Below are positions 1 to 11,684 of a stretch of DNA of 64,000 nucleotides, one piece after another; within the stretch, counting starts at the first letter, position 1, and each line of letters starts with the position of its first letter. Under the pieces are notes generated by a model. The model was not told the DNA's origin. It saw only the letters and a program-made list of their open reading frames with translations, and searched no databases. The stretch is from Endomychus coccineus (taxonomy: Eukaryota; Arthropoda; Insecta; Coleoptera; Endomychidae). The DNA lies in NCBI GenBank assembly GCA_958510875.1, contig OY294068.1, positions 67,124,633 to 67,188,632 of the forward strand, in the 5' to 3' direction. A program made the position numbers and the translations under genes.

Positions 1-360
1 ATACTTTTTCTCTCTTACTTTAATAAATTCGCCGCAAATATAGCAAAACGAGTCAGCGTTTCGTTTACAACTTCTAGAAGCCATTTTAGCAGTGGCGGCT
101 CGTGAACTTTTTAAGAGAGGAGGCTGGACATAAAACGTTCTTGTAAAAATATACTCTATTCAGCCAATAAATTTAACCTTTGCACAGCGACCGTACCAGC
201 TACTTCAGTGACAAAATTAATTGTTTCCAAGCAAGAACCAACGTGGAGGTGTAGAGTTTCTCTTGGCAAAAAATTTTTTTGTTCGTTTTTTTTTCTTTGG
301 ATTTTTGATATTTTTTATTTTTTTTTGAAATTTTTCATATGTTCTTTTTAATTATTTTCA

Positions 361-735
361 TTAACTTTTTTTATATATTAACGGAATTCTACGGTCTTTA
401 GTTTCCGAAAAATGATCAATAATAGTATCATAAAATGTATCATTTTGTTTTATGTGTTTTACTAAATCTTTTTCAATAGATATCAAACTAGCATTGTATA
501 AACGATTTTGGCCCATTGTACTTGGCATGTAAGTTTTAATTCGTTTGAGAGTAGAAAATGATCTCTCCACCGATGCCGACGTGACAGAAATGGTGACTGT
601 CAAACAAAGTAGTTTATAAAACTGAGGTAAAACTTGTTGCAAATCATTGTCTATCATATATTTTATCATATCGGCGTGAATGTCGTACTGGCCTAAAATA
701 TCTTTATCCGAGTAGGTATATAACCCATAATTCAT
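361..735 (-). pseudogene. hAT transposase C-terminal dimerisation fragment
   Basis: This 124-codon open stretch contains the motif SASVERSFSTLKRIKTYM followed by RLYNASLISIEKD, which is the conserved hAT C-terminal dimerisation region. In hAT transposases this segment mediates oligomerisation and carries the last part of the RNase H-like fold. The upstream catalytic part is not in frame with it. A parallel, more decayed copy lies at about 15475-15790 in the second hAT element. The family is clear; function is lost. Confidence 0.8.
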
Positions 736-949
736 TGTGCAGTGCTATTTTATCAGAAAATTTATATTTTAGAACTAAGTTATCTAAAAGTGTATTGGGA
801 AACTCTTTTGAAAAAGATTCGAAAAATCTTCTATTCGTCAAGTCGAAAAACTTCAATTCATGTAAATCGGAAAATCGAATCTCAATTTGACCTTTAATAG
901 TATCTAAAATTTCATAAAAAAAGTTGTTTATAATGTAGTTTCTTGTCTA

Positions 950-1147
950 CCAAATTATATGTTTTCCTCCTTTAACAATATTCTGTTTACCGGTTAATTT
1001 AAACTTAATACTCGATGTAATATGTTCCTGCGATTTTTCATGTCTATCTTTACCACGAGCTAAATTTTTCAAATCATCATAACCCGAGTGTCCCCAACAT
1101 GAAGTTGTATCAGATGTAAATAGCAAGCAACATAATTTATTGTGTAT
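950..1147 (-). pseudogene. hAT transposase TTF-type zinc-finger fragment
   Basis: Read on the minus strand, the segment gives LFTSDTTSCWGHSGYDDL, then a run with KDRHEKSQEH. This is the pattern of the TTF-type zinc finger at the N-terminus of ZMYM-like hAT transposases, which binds DNA at the transposon ends. It sits upstream, in coding direction, of the dimerisation fragment at 361-735, as expected for one gene with its middle deleted. There is no start codon and the frame is not continuous with the C-terminal piece. Confidence 0.65.
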
Positions 1148-1449
1148 TTCGATTTTGAAACATACCTGTCATCGTCACCACTAATCCTTTCAAATCCGGT
1201 AAAGGCCGTTTATTTTTAACAAAACACTTTTCTATAATATGTTAATCCACTAAATGTGTATTAGTAGTTTTCAAATAAAAAATTCTCCAAAAGATGGAGG
1301 TGATGAGTTTTTATGTCATAAAATTGATAAATACATCCAAAAATTGATTGATTTTATGACCAGCAGATGGCAATGCCATTAATGGAGGATGCAAGAATTG
1401 AAGAATGCTATAAGGGATCCTTCGTTGGTTAGCCTATTTTTTAGGGAAA

Positions 1450-1745
1450 CCATTGCAATTTATTGAATTTCGATTTATAAACAGCTGAGGGTAACCCCTT
1501 GTTTGCATTATTACCCCCAAATAGTATTTAAACATGCACATTTTAATTTATTACTTAGTTTACTCTGATGATGGCTACTTGGTAGCCGAAAGGTCGTGAG
1601 ACCGAAACGTGCGTAAAGACGAAAATAATAAGCATATGAGATGATAGTGTGACTTATTTCCCGAGAATTTATATATAACAACTTAGTAGCTAAAAGATCC
1701 ATAGTACTTTATAATAGTATTTTTAATGGATAAGGGTGTTTATTT
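1450..1745 (+). mobile_element. Terminal region of a family-2 Penelope-like element, interrupted
   Basis: Positions 1450-1595 and 1678-1745 match, in inverted orientation, the end of the family-2 PLE at 17205-17370, including the ribozyme-like segment and the tail with AGTACTTT and GGATAAGGGTG. The block is split at about 1596-1677 by the end of a family-1 PLE. No coding sequence is retained. Confidence 0.65.
1592..1677 (+). mobile_element. Short family-1 Penelope-like terminal fragment inserted in a family-2 ribozyme
   Basis: The segment contains the 3' half of the family-1 hammerhead (GGTC-GTGA-GACC, then GAAACG) and the family-1 terminus ending in GAATTTATATATA. The family-2 motif ACTTGGTAGCCGAAAGGTC on its left reappears in diverged form (ACTTAGTAGCTAAAAGATC) on its right. 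That fits a target-site duplication of about 19 bp. The inserted piece is only about 85 bp long and starts inside stem II of the ribozyme. Confidence 0.6.
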
Positions 1746-4052
1746 CTTATTCATAGTATCAACTCTTTTATAGTTTATTTGTTCCGAAAATTGACTTTGC
1801 CCTGGTAGTTGCCCAGCCGTTGTATAATCATGTGTGAAGTGGAGTTTTCTAGGATGGGTTTCCAAATGTTGAGAAGGTGAAATTCTGAGTCACGGTTTAG
1901 ATTATTCAGCACATTATCTTCCCAAAATTCGAAAACCTATCCTTGAAAATTCCACTAAGCACATGAACACACAATGGCGGGATTAAGTTTCAGAGTAGCA
2001 ACTACCGGTGCAAAGGCAGTGAACTATGTAGCGTGAAATTTTCACACAATAAAATAGTTACAGAAACCAGAAGAATTAGTTTCAATTACCCTGAAGATAT
2101 CACCTATACACCTATATGGTTGGCGAAACGACGGCAAGAAGCTTTAAGATAAGTTGTCCGGGGAAGTCTACCGTTCAATATGATCCATCGTTTGTTAATA
2201 CTTCGTTTTCGTTTCCACAATTTCTGAAAAAATGTCAACACTAACTTTTGATTCTCCTTAAGCATTATGCTTCACTAATTTTCCTCTAATGCAGTCTCGT
2301 ACGGAAACTTGTTGAGTGCTGAAACGTGATCCAACCATAACATGTGTTACATCAATGAGTGTGCAATGAAAAATACCTCAAAAATATGTAGTGAGAAAAA
2401 CCGAGCGGTATTGAAAAAAAAGTTGATGATGGTTGATCGAGAAAGAATCGTCGTATTTCAAACCTCACCTAACCACAAGAAAGCTTATAAGAAGTTTGCT
2501 TTGAAGAAGTGTTTTCTGTTTTGTTCCATCTCTGTTGGTCATACTAGAGAAAAATAGAATAAGAAATCAAGAAATTCTATACTTCTATGTAATCTTTGGT
2601 TACACAACTTTTTACCCGTTTAACCATAACTTTATTACCGTTACCGAAATCCCCATGACAATCATCTTTATCTTGGACATGCTGTATAATGTATTACGGG
2701 CAAAGTCTGCAGGATGCTTCAACATTGCCCGAGCAATTCCGGTATTGAAAATCACTCATTCAATACCTTCCTTGCTCTACGAATGTCTTTATATATTGCG
2801 TCCATAATTCCTATGAACTTTTCCCATCATTATTTGCAATTTCAACAATGCCCACTTAAAGTTGAGCAAAGTTAGCAGAGAAAAAGATTGTATTTGACAT
2901 CTGTGGCCGTGAAAGGCTAACACTGTTCACACGAGTATTTTTTATTATAGTGATAGAACTTTGAATTGGAATAAAACAAAAACAATTTGATAAAATGAAC
3001 GGAATTTTTGAATTTATTTAATAGAATCTTATGCCATTAATTGGTTGAAAATTAATTCAGACCCCCGCGACTGGCTGTAGTATAGGACATCCAGAAGGTG
3101 GTATTTTCGAGATTTTAAACATATAGGAACTTTAAAACAAGATAGGAAAGGTACATAGGTACGTTGTTTTACTAAATCTGTTTTTTCACAATTTGCAAAT
3201 CATCTTACTGAAACCAATCATAACTTTGACATAAAATATATTACGCAAATAAAAGTTTATACCTAAATAAAATGGAGTTGCTTACTTGCTTGAGATACAG
3301 AAATCATTTAAAAATAAAGATGTAATCACCCTCAATACACAAATTTCCTTAAATTATAATGCAATCGTTACTTTGAAACATTTATTATTATTAACATATT
3401 GTCCAAGGGTCCAACTGTTTCATAGATTTCTTCTTATCATATTACCATTTCACTAACCAATTTTATTATAAAGCTTGAGTAAATCAGTAGAGGGCGTTAC
3501 TTGTCCCCTTTTTGAAATTAAATTCATATATCTATCATAAATATAAAGTTTTTATTTACGCATTTTTTCATAAGCTTTTTCAATTCTTATCTCGGTTTTC
3601 AATTAATCCTAAGCTATGATATACTGTAAAAATACATATTTGTAACGTCCGGAATTCCGAACTAGAAACATTAAATATAAAATGAAACAAAACATAATAA
3701 ATGTTAATACAGATCCTAATTGTAATTACAAATATTTGTTATAAATGAATGTAAGTACTGCATTTTTTAATTCTTGGAACCTCCAAATTTGTTTTGTCCA
3801 ATTAAATTTTTAATTTTTTTTTACAATCCAACGTTTAGCAAAAAATAAATATTCTAAGAATTTTTACCAAAAAAAAAACAATTTATTATATACAATTTCA
3901 TTACCAAACTCAAATTATAATTAATATATTAATAAATTTATCATCAAGACTGAAACATACTTTTCTTATAGCCACTTATAAATTATAAATTTCAAATCTT
4001 GCCTTACCTCCACAACCTGTAATAACTCTTCGGGCTTAGGGGTACCTGGTTG
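1746..4052. other. No recognised gene
   Basis: AT-rich DNA with only short open frames (2342-2557 and 2535-2807 on the plus strand) that resemble no family I know and lack supporting context. No repeat structure was recognised. Confidence 0.5.
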
Positions 4053-4607
4053 GATGCAGCTATATTTTATGCTGACAATTACGACGCCATTAAACATGTG
4101 ATTGACGATCTTAGTGACTCTTTATCTACATCTCTTTTAAACTCAAAAAATCTTTTTAAAAATTCATTAATAAAGAATAGTTTAATATTTATAAAAACCA
4201 ATTATATGTTTGTATCTACAACTATTAAAAGTTTAGAAAAATCTTGTATTCCATTAACGGAATCATTAGCTCTAATTAGCCAGTTTGAGTCAAATTGTAA
4301 GTAAGTCGCTGGACAAATTGGGACCGTCGTTCTACATAAATTCAATTCTGTGGCTCAAAATAATACAGGCTTTCGAATTATGAAAAATATTTCGAAAGTT
4401 TTTGTGGACGAAAACGATGTAAATATATCTAACTTAGAATTATACATCATTTGTAAATATAAATATGCTTCCATTACATCAGTTGATGTTGAACGAAGTT
4501 TTTCAATTTTTAAACACATATTTTCTGACAAGAGACAAAGTTTCCTCCTAGAAAACTTTGAAAAACACTTGACTATTAATAGTTTTTATAATAATTGTAA
4601 GACATGA
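4053..4607 (+). pseudogene. hAT transposase fragment, second family
   Basis: Two plus-strand frames (4050-4304 and 4350-4607) together resemble the last part of a hAT transposase. The second contains ITSVDVERSFSIFKHIFSDK followed by FLLENFEKHL, the typical dimerisation motif of a hAT group that differs from copies A and B. A frame change near 4305-4350 and the lack of the N-terminal half and terminal repeats mark it as a relic. Confidence 0.7.
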
Positions 4608-5296
4608 CTTATATCTGTTTAAATACCTATATTGTTATTTTGTTTTATTGTTATCTTAGGTATATTAATAATTTTAATAGTATGTATTATTTATAACAAA
4701 ATCTGATACTAAATTAAATATAAATTTCCGTTCTATAATTATTAAATCCCGCCCCCACTTCCTACCATAATACAATAATGAAATAATAGTGTTATTCAAC
4801 ATTATAATATTCATCATTTTTTGAATTTTTTTCTTAATTCCTTGCATTTTTTCTAAAATTCTTCCATTTTTTTCTAAAATCCTTGCATTTTTTGTCAATT
4901 TTTGATGCATTTAAATGCACATATTTTTGGCTTTTTCGGTTGCATTTTTTCCGAGCTTTACTTGTAATACTTGATAATGAGATGTAAGGTTTAGGCCTCG
5001 AAACATGACATATCTGCAAATTAAGATTGTGAGAATCAAAATCTGTTAATCTTCAATTATTGTTAAAATAAACTCACATATGGGTAATACCAATTTATAT
5101 TTCTAACATTAGTAATTCCAATAAATTATAGAATTGTTAACAGAAAAACTGATGACATTTATTGAAATATCCCGTTACTAGTGACATATATTCAAAGCAG
5201 CCGAATGAAATATGAATCATCGTGTCAGGTCCGATATGCAATATCATGTACTGTGCAAAATGTAGTTGTTTATGATTCAATTTACGATTGTATGGA
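4608..5296. other. No recognised gene
   Basis: AT-rich sequence with a run of T-rich near-repeats around 4820-4900. The short minus-strand frames here are low in complexity. Positions 5287-5296 are the left copy of the target duplication of the next element. Confidence 0.5.
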
Positions 5297-5388
5297 CATA
5301 ATAAAGATTCTTGACCCAGTTATGAATTATATATAAATTCTCGGGAAATAGGTCACATTAACACTTATATTTATTGCTTTATATTTTC

Positions 5389-5430
5389 GTCTTTACATAC
5401 GTTTCGGTCTCACGACCATCATCAGAGGAC
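5389..5430 (-). ncRNA. Hammerhead ribozyme motif, left arm
   Basis: Minus strand: CUGAUGA core, stem II GGUC/GACC with a GUGA loop and one extra U before it, GAA core, then a 3-bp stem III (ACG/UGU) with a 2-nt loop and A at the cleavage position. Stem I (GUCCU against AAGAC) has one mismatch that the copies at 52237 and 55448 lack, so activity may be reduced. Confidence 0.65.
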
Positions 5431-5678
5431 GTATTATTTCAATAACCTGATTACTTAAAACTAATTGTATTAACACAAAGCGTCTTTATCGCACCAATTT
5501 CATTTAAATTGCCAACGTCGCCGAAACGAACAGAAACACGAAATCGAATTGTGTTTCAATCTCGATTTCGTGTTTCTGTTCGTTTCGGCGACGTTGGCAA
5601 TTCAAATGAAATTGGTGCGATAAGGACGCTTTGTGTTAATACAATTAGTTTTAAGTGATCAGGTTATTGACATAATAA

Positions 5679-5720
5679 GTCTTCTGATGATGGTCGTGAG
5701 ATCGAAACGTACGTGAAGAC
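5679..5720 (+). ncRNA. Hammerhead ribozyme motif, right arm, cleavage base altered
   Basis: Plus strand: stem I GUCUU/AAGAC, CUGAUGA core, stem II GGUC/GAUC with a GUGA loop (one G-U pair), GAA core, stem III ACG/CGU. The base at the cleavage position is G, where hammerheads require A, C or U. This copy is therefore predicted to be inactive. Confidence 0.65.
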
Positions 5721-5784
5721 GAAAATATAAAGCATATGTGTTAATGTGACCTATTTCTCGAGAATTTATATATAATTGTATGGA

Positions 5785-7869
5785 AATATTTCGAGGTAGG
5801 TAGTTATTTATCAACCGACCAGTAGCCAGTGGTATAAGGTTTTGAATCTGTTCTAATGAATTGTTATTAATCGTCCACACGCAGTCTTCGATTTAGCTCA
5901 TTATCAAGTCATTTTTGGACCTGGAAGTAGACTCTGAATAAAAGCTGTTGTGTATTATCAGGTTTGAAATCTGACCGGAAATGTTTCAATTGAAGTTCTG
6001 CCAATAAAAGGGAAGTGAATATATTGAACACTTTTTGATCAAACAAAATTGTTCTCAAAAATATATCTTTTTTAATTATTATATCATATACAAATCTCTT
6101 AAAATCTAAGATGCCTTGTATTTTATGAGAGACTTTTCAAAATTGAATTCACAGTTGCTACTGTTTAATTAAAAAAAAAATTGGAGGTGCATTGTATATC
6201 TAAACAGGATGCAATATTTTCAAAAGAAATATATCATTTGAAAATCTGAATTAACGTGATTAGGGTTTTTTTCAAGAAATTTTGCTTTACGATACCGAAT
6301 CGTATCTAGTTTGAAACACTCGAAGTTTCCACACAGTGTATCAATCAAATAACCATCAAATAATTGACTCTCAAGCTAAGTTCAATCAACTTATCGAAGG
6401 TAAAAAGTTAATTAATTTAATTTTGATAATAAACTATTTATTTTCGATTTGTTTAACTTGATGACCCCGTATTTAGTGTTAACTCAAACGGATCATTAAA
6501 TTATCCATACTTGGTTGGTAAATGGAATATAAGTCGTAAATTTAAAAGTCAGTTTCGAGCAAAGTTGATAATGATATAATTTGCCTCAATTTTGAATGCC
6601 TATATGGTCGCAGCAAATAAGATAAGAAATATGACTGCTAAATATGTATTGCAGCTCTATTAAGTCGTGTACAATGAAAGGGTACGTGACCTTAGGTAAC
6701 TTATTGAACGACCTTGTTGAATAGATCTACACAACGCGATCGCTATTATATCTTCGATCTTATCAATCTTTTTTATGGTAAAGAATAAAAATTACTTTAT
6801 AACGTGGAAACTTGTTTCTCGGATGGTACGTTAATTTAAATTGAAATCTTCTAAATTATCTATTAAATTCTTAGAATTATTGTAAGAGTGACGCCGACAT
6901 TTAATTATAATGAAATTAATAATAATAATGGACGGTTTCTCGTTCTCGGAAATATGTGCAAGATTGGTTCCATGAACGGGGATAAAAATTTACCATTATC
7001 TATCATTCACAAACTGCAAACAACCTACATATATCAAACGGAAGAGGACATGCTTAAAACAAAAGACATTAAAACATCTGTGCTCACAAACCAAAGCATT
7101 CTACACAGAAAGAATGTTTTTATAGTTTCAGAATCAGAGAAAAATCAGAGAGGAAGTTTTTTATATCATAGGAAAATATACATTTTTCATTTTCGGATGC
7201 TTTTAAAAGTTCAATAATATATTTAGGTTTAATGGCCTTTCTTTTACTATTGGCTTGTAGGCAATTAGACAATTTTTTCTTGGATATATTGATGTTCATT
7301 TAATTGTCCAGGAAGGGATATGTCTATGCCTTCACATGTGCTTTCTAGGGCCATTTGAAATGGGGTCCAGTCAGGTAACAAGATTAAAAGTATAGAAAAT
7401 TCTCTATAACCCAAAATTTATCTGTCAATACATACACAAAATTGTGCCCAACTATACCTAATTTTGCAACTTCAGATAATTTTGAACGAATTTATGATAT
7501 ACTGCCGAATATATATTTTTTTAATATTTCTTCTATAATTCTACAATTTTGTTACCACACCAAGTGGGAATTCTACGTTAGTAGCTTATATGTGGGTGCA
7601 TTTCTTTTGAAAGTTACTTCCTCACTAGTAATACGAGTCATTGCTGTACTAGAAATTACAAGCAGGAAACATCGATTTAGCTTCACTGAATACTAAGAGA
7701 ATTCTGCTCATTCCTCTGATTATTTCACCAAGTTTGGCATTTATTACGATAGGAATTTATCATAAAATTTGAGAGCCCTTGGTGATAGACATTCATCACA
7801 TTGATTCTGAGTTTTTATGAGGTTTGAAAGGAAACAACATATCGATATACAGTATACAGATGTTTCTTA
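5785..7869. other. No recognised gene
   Basis: Noncoding AT-rich sequence. A 109-codon plus-strand frame at 6888-7217 and an 84-codon frame at 7442-7696 match no family I recognise, and neither has a convincing start context, repeats or membrane segments that would support a gene. Confidence 0.45.
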
Positions 7870-8125
7870 CAGTTGGGAGTCGGAGATCATGATTTTTTAG
7901 AAAAATCAAAAATCAAGATGCCAGACGAGTTTTCTGATTATGTTCCGGTTTTATTCATAATCGGTACATGCCGGTTTTCAAGGTTGAAGATCATGATTTT
8001 TTAGTCAAAATGTAAAATTTCAAAATGTCGTCTAAGACGGCGGGAGTTTTGTAATTATGGTCCGATTCTATTCAAAATTGTTATATGAGGTTTTTGGGGT
8101 CGGAGATTACGATTTTTTTTCTTTA
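7870..8125. repeat. Degenerate tandem repeat, period about 100-115 bp
   Basis: A motif close to GGAGTCGGAGATCATGATTT recurs near 7876, 7980 and 8095. Between occurrences come related segments with GATTATGTTCCGGTTTTATTC or close variants. Three diverged units are visible. I do not recognise the family. Confidence 0.55.
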
Positions 8126-10238
8126 TTTTTAGTACACTTTTAACATATTCTTTGTTCCTTACAATAGTATACATTCGATTCGCAGGAGTGATCGAAAGCT
8201 AGTTTGCTAACAAAAGTGAGGGAAGTCACGTGATCAATTGATCAAAGATTTTTTAAAGCATCGGGTGCTTTCTTATTTCAAATAAACGCTTCATGAAGCT
8301 TTATATTTCCTGCCTCGTGAATATTCATGAGTTCTTAGGCCTGTAAGCTTTTCGGACTGTCTCTTCAGAAAATCACAATGACATTATTATATTTGCTGAT
8401 GTCTATAAGTATTCCTTTTCATGTAAATTGATGTTCGAAGTGTGGACTAATAATAATTAATCCAAGACGAGGTGCTTGCCATATCTTCGAAACTTGAGAA
8501 AAATAGGCCAGAGCTATCTCTCTCTCTGCTTGCAACAAGCTTCAAATTTCGTGTAACTTGCTTCAAACGCTGATTTTGATTCCTGTTGTATAAACATATA
8601 GATTTAGCTGCATTTTCTATACCAGAAGACATTTTGGAATAACTCATTTTCACTTCCCTCACTATACATAGTATATAGCGTAAAGGAAGTATGGTAATTG
8701 ACCCCAAAGATTTTGCAGATCGCATCAAAGTGGTGAAAATAGGAACTGTATTGTTTTTGGGTGCGGTAGCCCAATTTCAAGTGGTATTTATAACATTGGT
8801 TTTCAGTTTTTCAAAGGATTCATAGTATTTTATTCAACCATAATGATGACCGTGTTTTTTTGGCTGTAAACATTTATCACATGTCTATTTCAACCTGTAT
8901 AAGTATCAGAAATTCTCATTTCATGATTCCTGTGACGTCATTGAAGTGAAGTCACAGTCTATTTTATGCCTTTACTCTGTGGCAAATCTTGATAGTTCAT
9001 GCGACAGCATGTGTCAGAGGCTATATTATAGGGTGAATAATTTCGAGAGTCAACCTGACAGCAGGTGTCAGTATGAAACATAGGGTTGTGAAATACATTA
9101 TGTAGACCATTTGGATAAAATTTCAATGCAACATAGAGTATAATTAGAACGTCTTTCATAGCGGTTTCTAAATCATTTCCAATATATTTTCTGTTCCTAC
9201 AATCAAAAGAGGGAAGTTACATGATCAATTGATCACAGCTTTATTGAATGAATACAGACGAACTGGAACTGAAAATATTTCAAAATCCTGTCAGTTTGAT
9301 AAGGTCAAAAAGATTTTGACGTTGTCGAAATATGACATTTCATATTTTCCATTTATGTTGAAAATTTGGTGATTGTAGAAAAAATATTGAATGGAACACT
9401 TTGCTAAAGAAGTGTTTAGGCACTAGACGTGTTGCCTAACTCGGCCTACGATCGTTGGTCAATTTTCACATCGCGTACCTAAAACATCCATTTAGCAGCT
9501 TGAGACATAAATACCTATTTTGAACCGGACAAAATTACACGAAAACAAAACACAACACAACGATCCAGAAAATATGTTGACAGTGTGTAGAAGTGATTGA
9601 TTATTGCAAATTATAATTTTATAATCTTTTTAATCATTAAAAACTACATTCCCATTATGTTTATCATGTTTCAAGATTCTATTAATTCTAATATATATTC
9701 AATTTGTGTCCTTTTTGAATATGATGCCATATTGGTGATTTATTATTTCTTGTCGATATTATGCAATATATTGATATTAATAAGAGAAAATATGATGACA
9801 TGATTTTGACGAATCTCGAATTACATACATTAAATTACATCATATTGAATATGAAGTATCATAGTAACGGAACAATACAATCTCATATTTGACAATTAAA
9901 TTATTACTTCATAGGTGTTCTCATTAATGCATAACAATACGCCTAAGAATATGAGAGCTAATAATTATACATCAATGAGACGCTGTAACCATTTTTAATT
10001 AGTTATGTGGTATCTATCTGCATTCTGAACTCTTCATTATTGACGTAATGGAATACTGCGTACTTAACTGTATACATAAATGTGATCAATATTCACCAAT
10101 AGTAATGAAAAATTTTAGAACAAATTACGTATTTCGTTTATGAACCCTACATCATCACTGATTCATTTCATATCAATTATAGATATCCCTGGAACATATC
10201 AAAAAAATTTTAACATAGTATATCTTCAAGATGCGTCT
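8126..10238. other. No recognised gene; a short dispersed repeat
   Basis: The motif GAGGGAAGTCACGTGATCAA occurs near 8218 and in near-identical form near 9209, followed both times by TTGATCA. The rest is AT-rich and unassigned. The 93-codon minus-strand frame at 8447-8728 resembles nothing I know. Confidence 0.4.
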
Positions 10239-10414
10239 TGTGAGATTTGACCATAGATAAGAGGCGTGATGGGAGGGTTTTGACAGCCTGTCAGAATTAA
10301 TTGTTTGACTGGTATTCTTTAATGAATAATTTCAATAAGGGAAAAAGGAGAACGACTTATTATTGAAAGGTCGACGTGACTATGATATCAAGAGACAATA
10401 CAAAACGTACAACA
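10239..10414 (+). repeat. BEL/Pao 5' LTR
   Basis: It aligns with 14109-14282 over most of its length, with many substitutions and small indels. It starts TGTGAGATTTGACC, ends ACAACA, and sits two bases before the primer-binding site. Confidence 0.65.
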
Positions 10415-10415
10415 T

Positions 10416-10433
10416 TAGTGCCGAAACCCGGGA
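10416..10433 (+). promoter_or_regulatory. BEL/Pao primer-binding site
   Basis: TAGTGCCGAAACCCGGGA lies immediately downstream of the 5' LTR. It is one base away from the TGGTGCCGAAACCCGGGA pattern often seen in BEL elements. It would prime minus-strand synthesis from a tRNA 3' end. Confidence 0.6.
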
Positions 10434-11090
10434 AAATGAAGTGACGAAGTGAAAGAAAAAATTAGAGTCAACCCCCACCTCGGGTGGGTGATGAAGACGA
10501 TGACGCAGCGCCAAAGAGATATATGCCATCAGAAAGAGATCTAGGTCATTGATCACAAGGATGAGAACATGGAAAAAGAACTCGTTTCTCATGCTTCGGT
10601 AGCAGATGGAGGGGAACATGAGAAAAGAGCTCATAATCCTCTCTTCAGTAACTCCTTCGCGCCAGTTAATTCTAGAAACTGAATTAAAAGTGGAAAAATC
10701 TTTGCCCTGATTACAAACTGAGGAAGTAAAAAGAATAACAGAAATACAAGCAAAAATTGAGGCATTGAAATTAGAACTAGAGAAGGTCATAATAATGGAA
10801 ATCTCAGGTTCTAGAAAGTCCGTACATTTTTCAAAACATTCACAAATAAATGGAGAACAATTTGATCAAGCTTCACAATTTAATCAAGCTTCTTCTACGG
10901 AAAAAGTGTAAAATTGGTTGAACCAAGAAGATCATGAAAATCCATATAAAAATTCAGAAGTTGTCAAAACTGACAGTATCGATCCCAAACTTATAAATTA
11001 AGGAGAGAGAAAACAGAAAAGTGGATTTACCGAATTTTAATGGAAATTTGAAGAATTACCAATATTTAAAAGAGCCTTTGGGAGAACAAA
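10430..11090 (+). pseudogene. BEL/Pao gag remnant
   Basis: A plus-strand charged stretch with glutamate/lysine-rich, probably coiled-coil character (about 10690-10800) is followed near 11030 by VDLPNFNGN, which matches the conserved motif at the start of the BEL gag core. Stop codons interrupt it. The assignment rests on this motif and on its position between the primer-binding site and pol. Confidence 0.5.
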
Positions 11091-11514
11091 GATGTTTTAT
11101 GCCAAGCAAGGAAACCTTAACAGACAACAAAGAGCGTTAATAGGGGAAGGTTTCCAACCGTTCAAACTTTATTTATATCAGAGGCGAGTTTGGAAGCTAT
11201 TATTCATTCTTACATACTTTGGATATACGATTTGGACGCACTTAATTCATTTTATTTCTGACCGAGATATTATAAGCTTATATCGTCATAGTTACGCTAT
11301 CAATAAAGAGAGTCATAACTCCCTTGGGACATTATAGATTCTATAATTCCCTCTAGTTCACTGAACTTGGTGATATCTCGTTTCTCATGTATAGTCATCA
11401 TTTATTTTAGCATTGACCATTTAGTCCATAAAGAATTCGGACTATACGTTTCTGACTGCAACGAATAAACACAATTACTACCAAATCTACCGGAAAACAA
11501 AAAAATTCCTTACC

Positions 11515-11684
11515 AGTTCTTGAAAATATGCCAGATATACAGTTTCAGTGGCATCTTTTGGCATAACATTCTCCCGTGTCAGCCACTCCAGATATATTTT
11601 ATATTCTTTTTTGTATACGGCTTCACTTTTCGATGGAACTAATGATTCTCTTGCTTTTTCAGCATTTTTCAAAATATCCTCCAT
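11515..11684 (-). CDS. Possible first exon of a Crypton-like (tyrosine-recombinase family) gene
   Basis: From an ATG at 11684 the minus strand reads MEDILKNAEKARESLVPSKS, then a segment ending in YLAYFQEL. It breaks exactly at a consensus splice donor (CTG followed by GTAAGG at 11514). The pattern of a short helical start, VPSKS, a basic segment, then VYLAYFQEL resembles the N-terminal SAM-like domain of insect Crypton-type tyrosine recombinases and related domesticated proteins. I did not find the next exon downstream (below 11500), so the gene is partial, broken, or continues in sequence I cannot recognise. A domesticated host gene fragment is an alternative. Confidence 0.4.

Larger units (their letters stand above)
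90..1250 (-). mobile_element. Decayed hAT transposon, copy A
   Basis: The left end at 90 starts with the same terminal motif (CAGTGGCGGCTC) as the complete derivative at 15264-16644, and the two copies align over most of 90-1000. Transposase remnants read on the minus strand: a C-terminal hAT dimerisation segment (361-735) and, separated by a deletion, a TTF-type zinc-finger segment (950-1147). I could not find the matching right terminal inverted repeat, so the right limit is approximate. The frame is broken and most of the catalytic core is missing, so the copy is dead. Confidence 0.75.
5297..5774. mobile_element. Palindromic (snap-back) non-autonomous Penelope-like element
   Basis: The 478-bp element is two inverted copies of the family-1 PLE terminal region meeting near 5545. 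It has no coding sequence. A 10-bp duplication (ATTGTATGGA) flanks it at 5287-5296 and 5775-5784, giving precise boundaries. Each arm carries a hammerhead ribozyme motif, on opposite strands. The arms are not identical (for example one cleavage-site base differs), so the copy has aged since insertion. Confidence 0.8.

Noticed and set aside
1563..1622. A novel double hammerhead ribozyme
   Set aside because: The family-2 remainder resumes at 1678 with a duplicated target, so insertion of one PLE end into another explains it better than a purpose-built tandem ribozyme.
6888..7217. 109-codon plus-strand frame as a host gene
   Set aside because: No recognisable motif, asparagine-rich start, no intron or promoter support. 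Length is within chance for this AT content.
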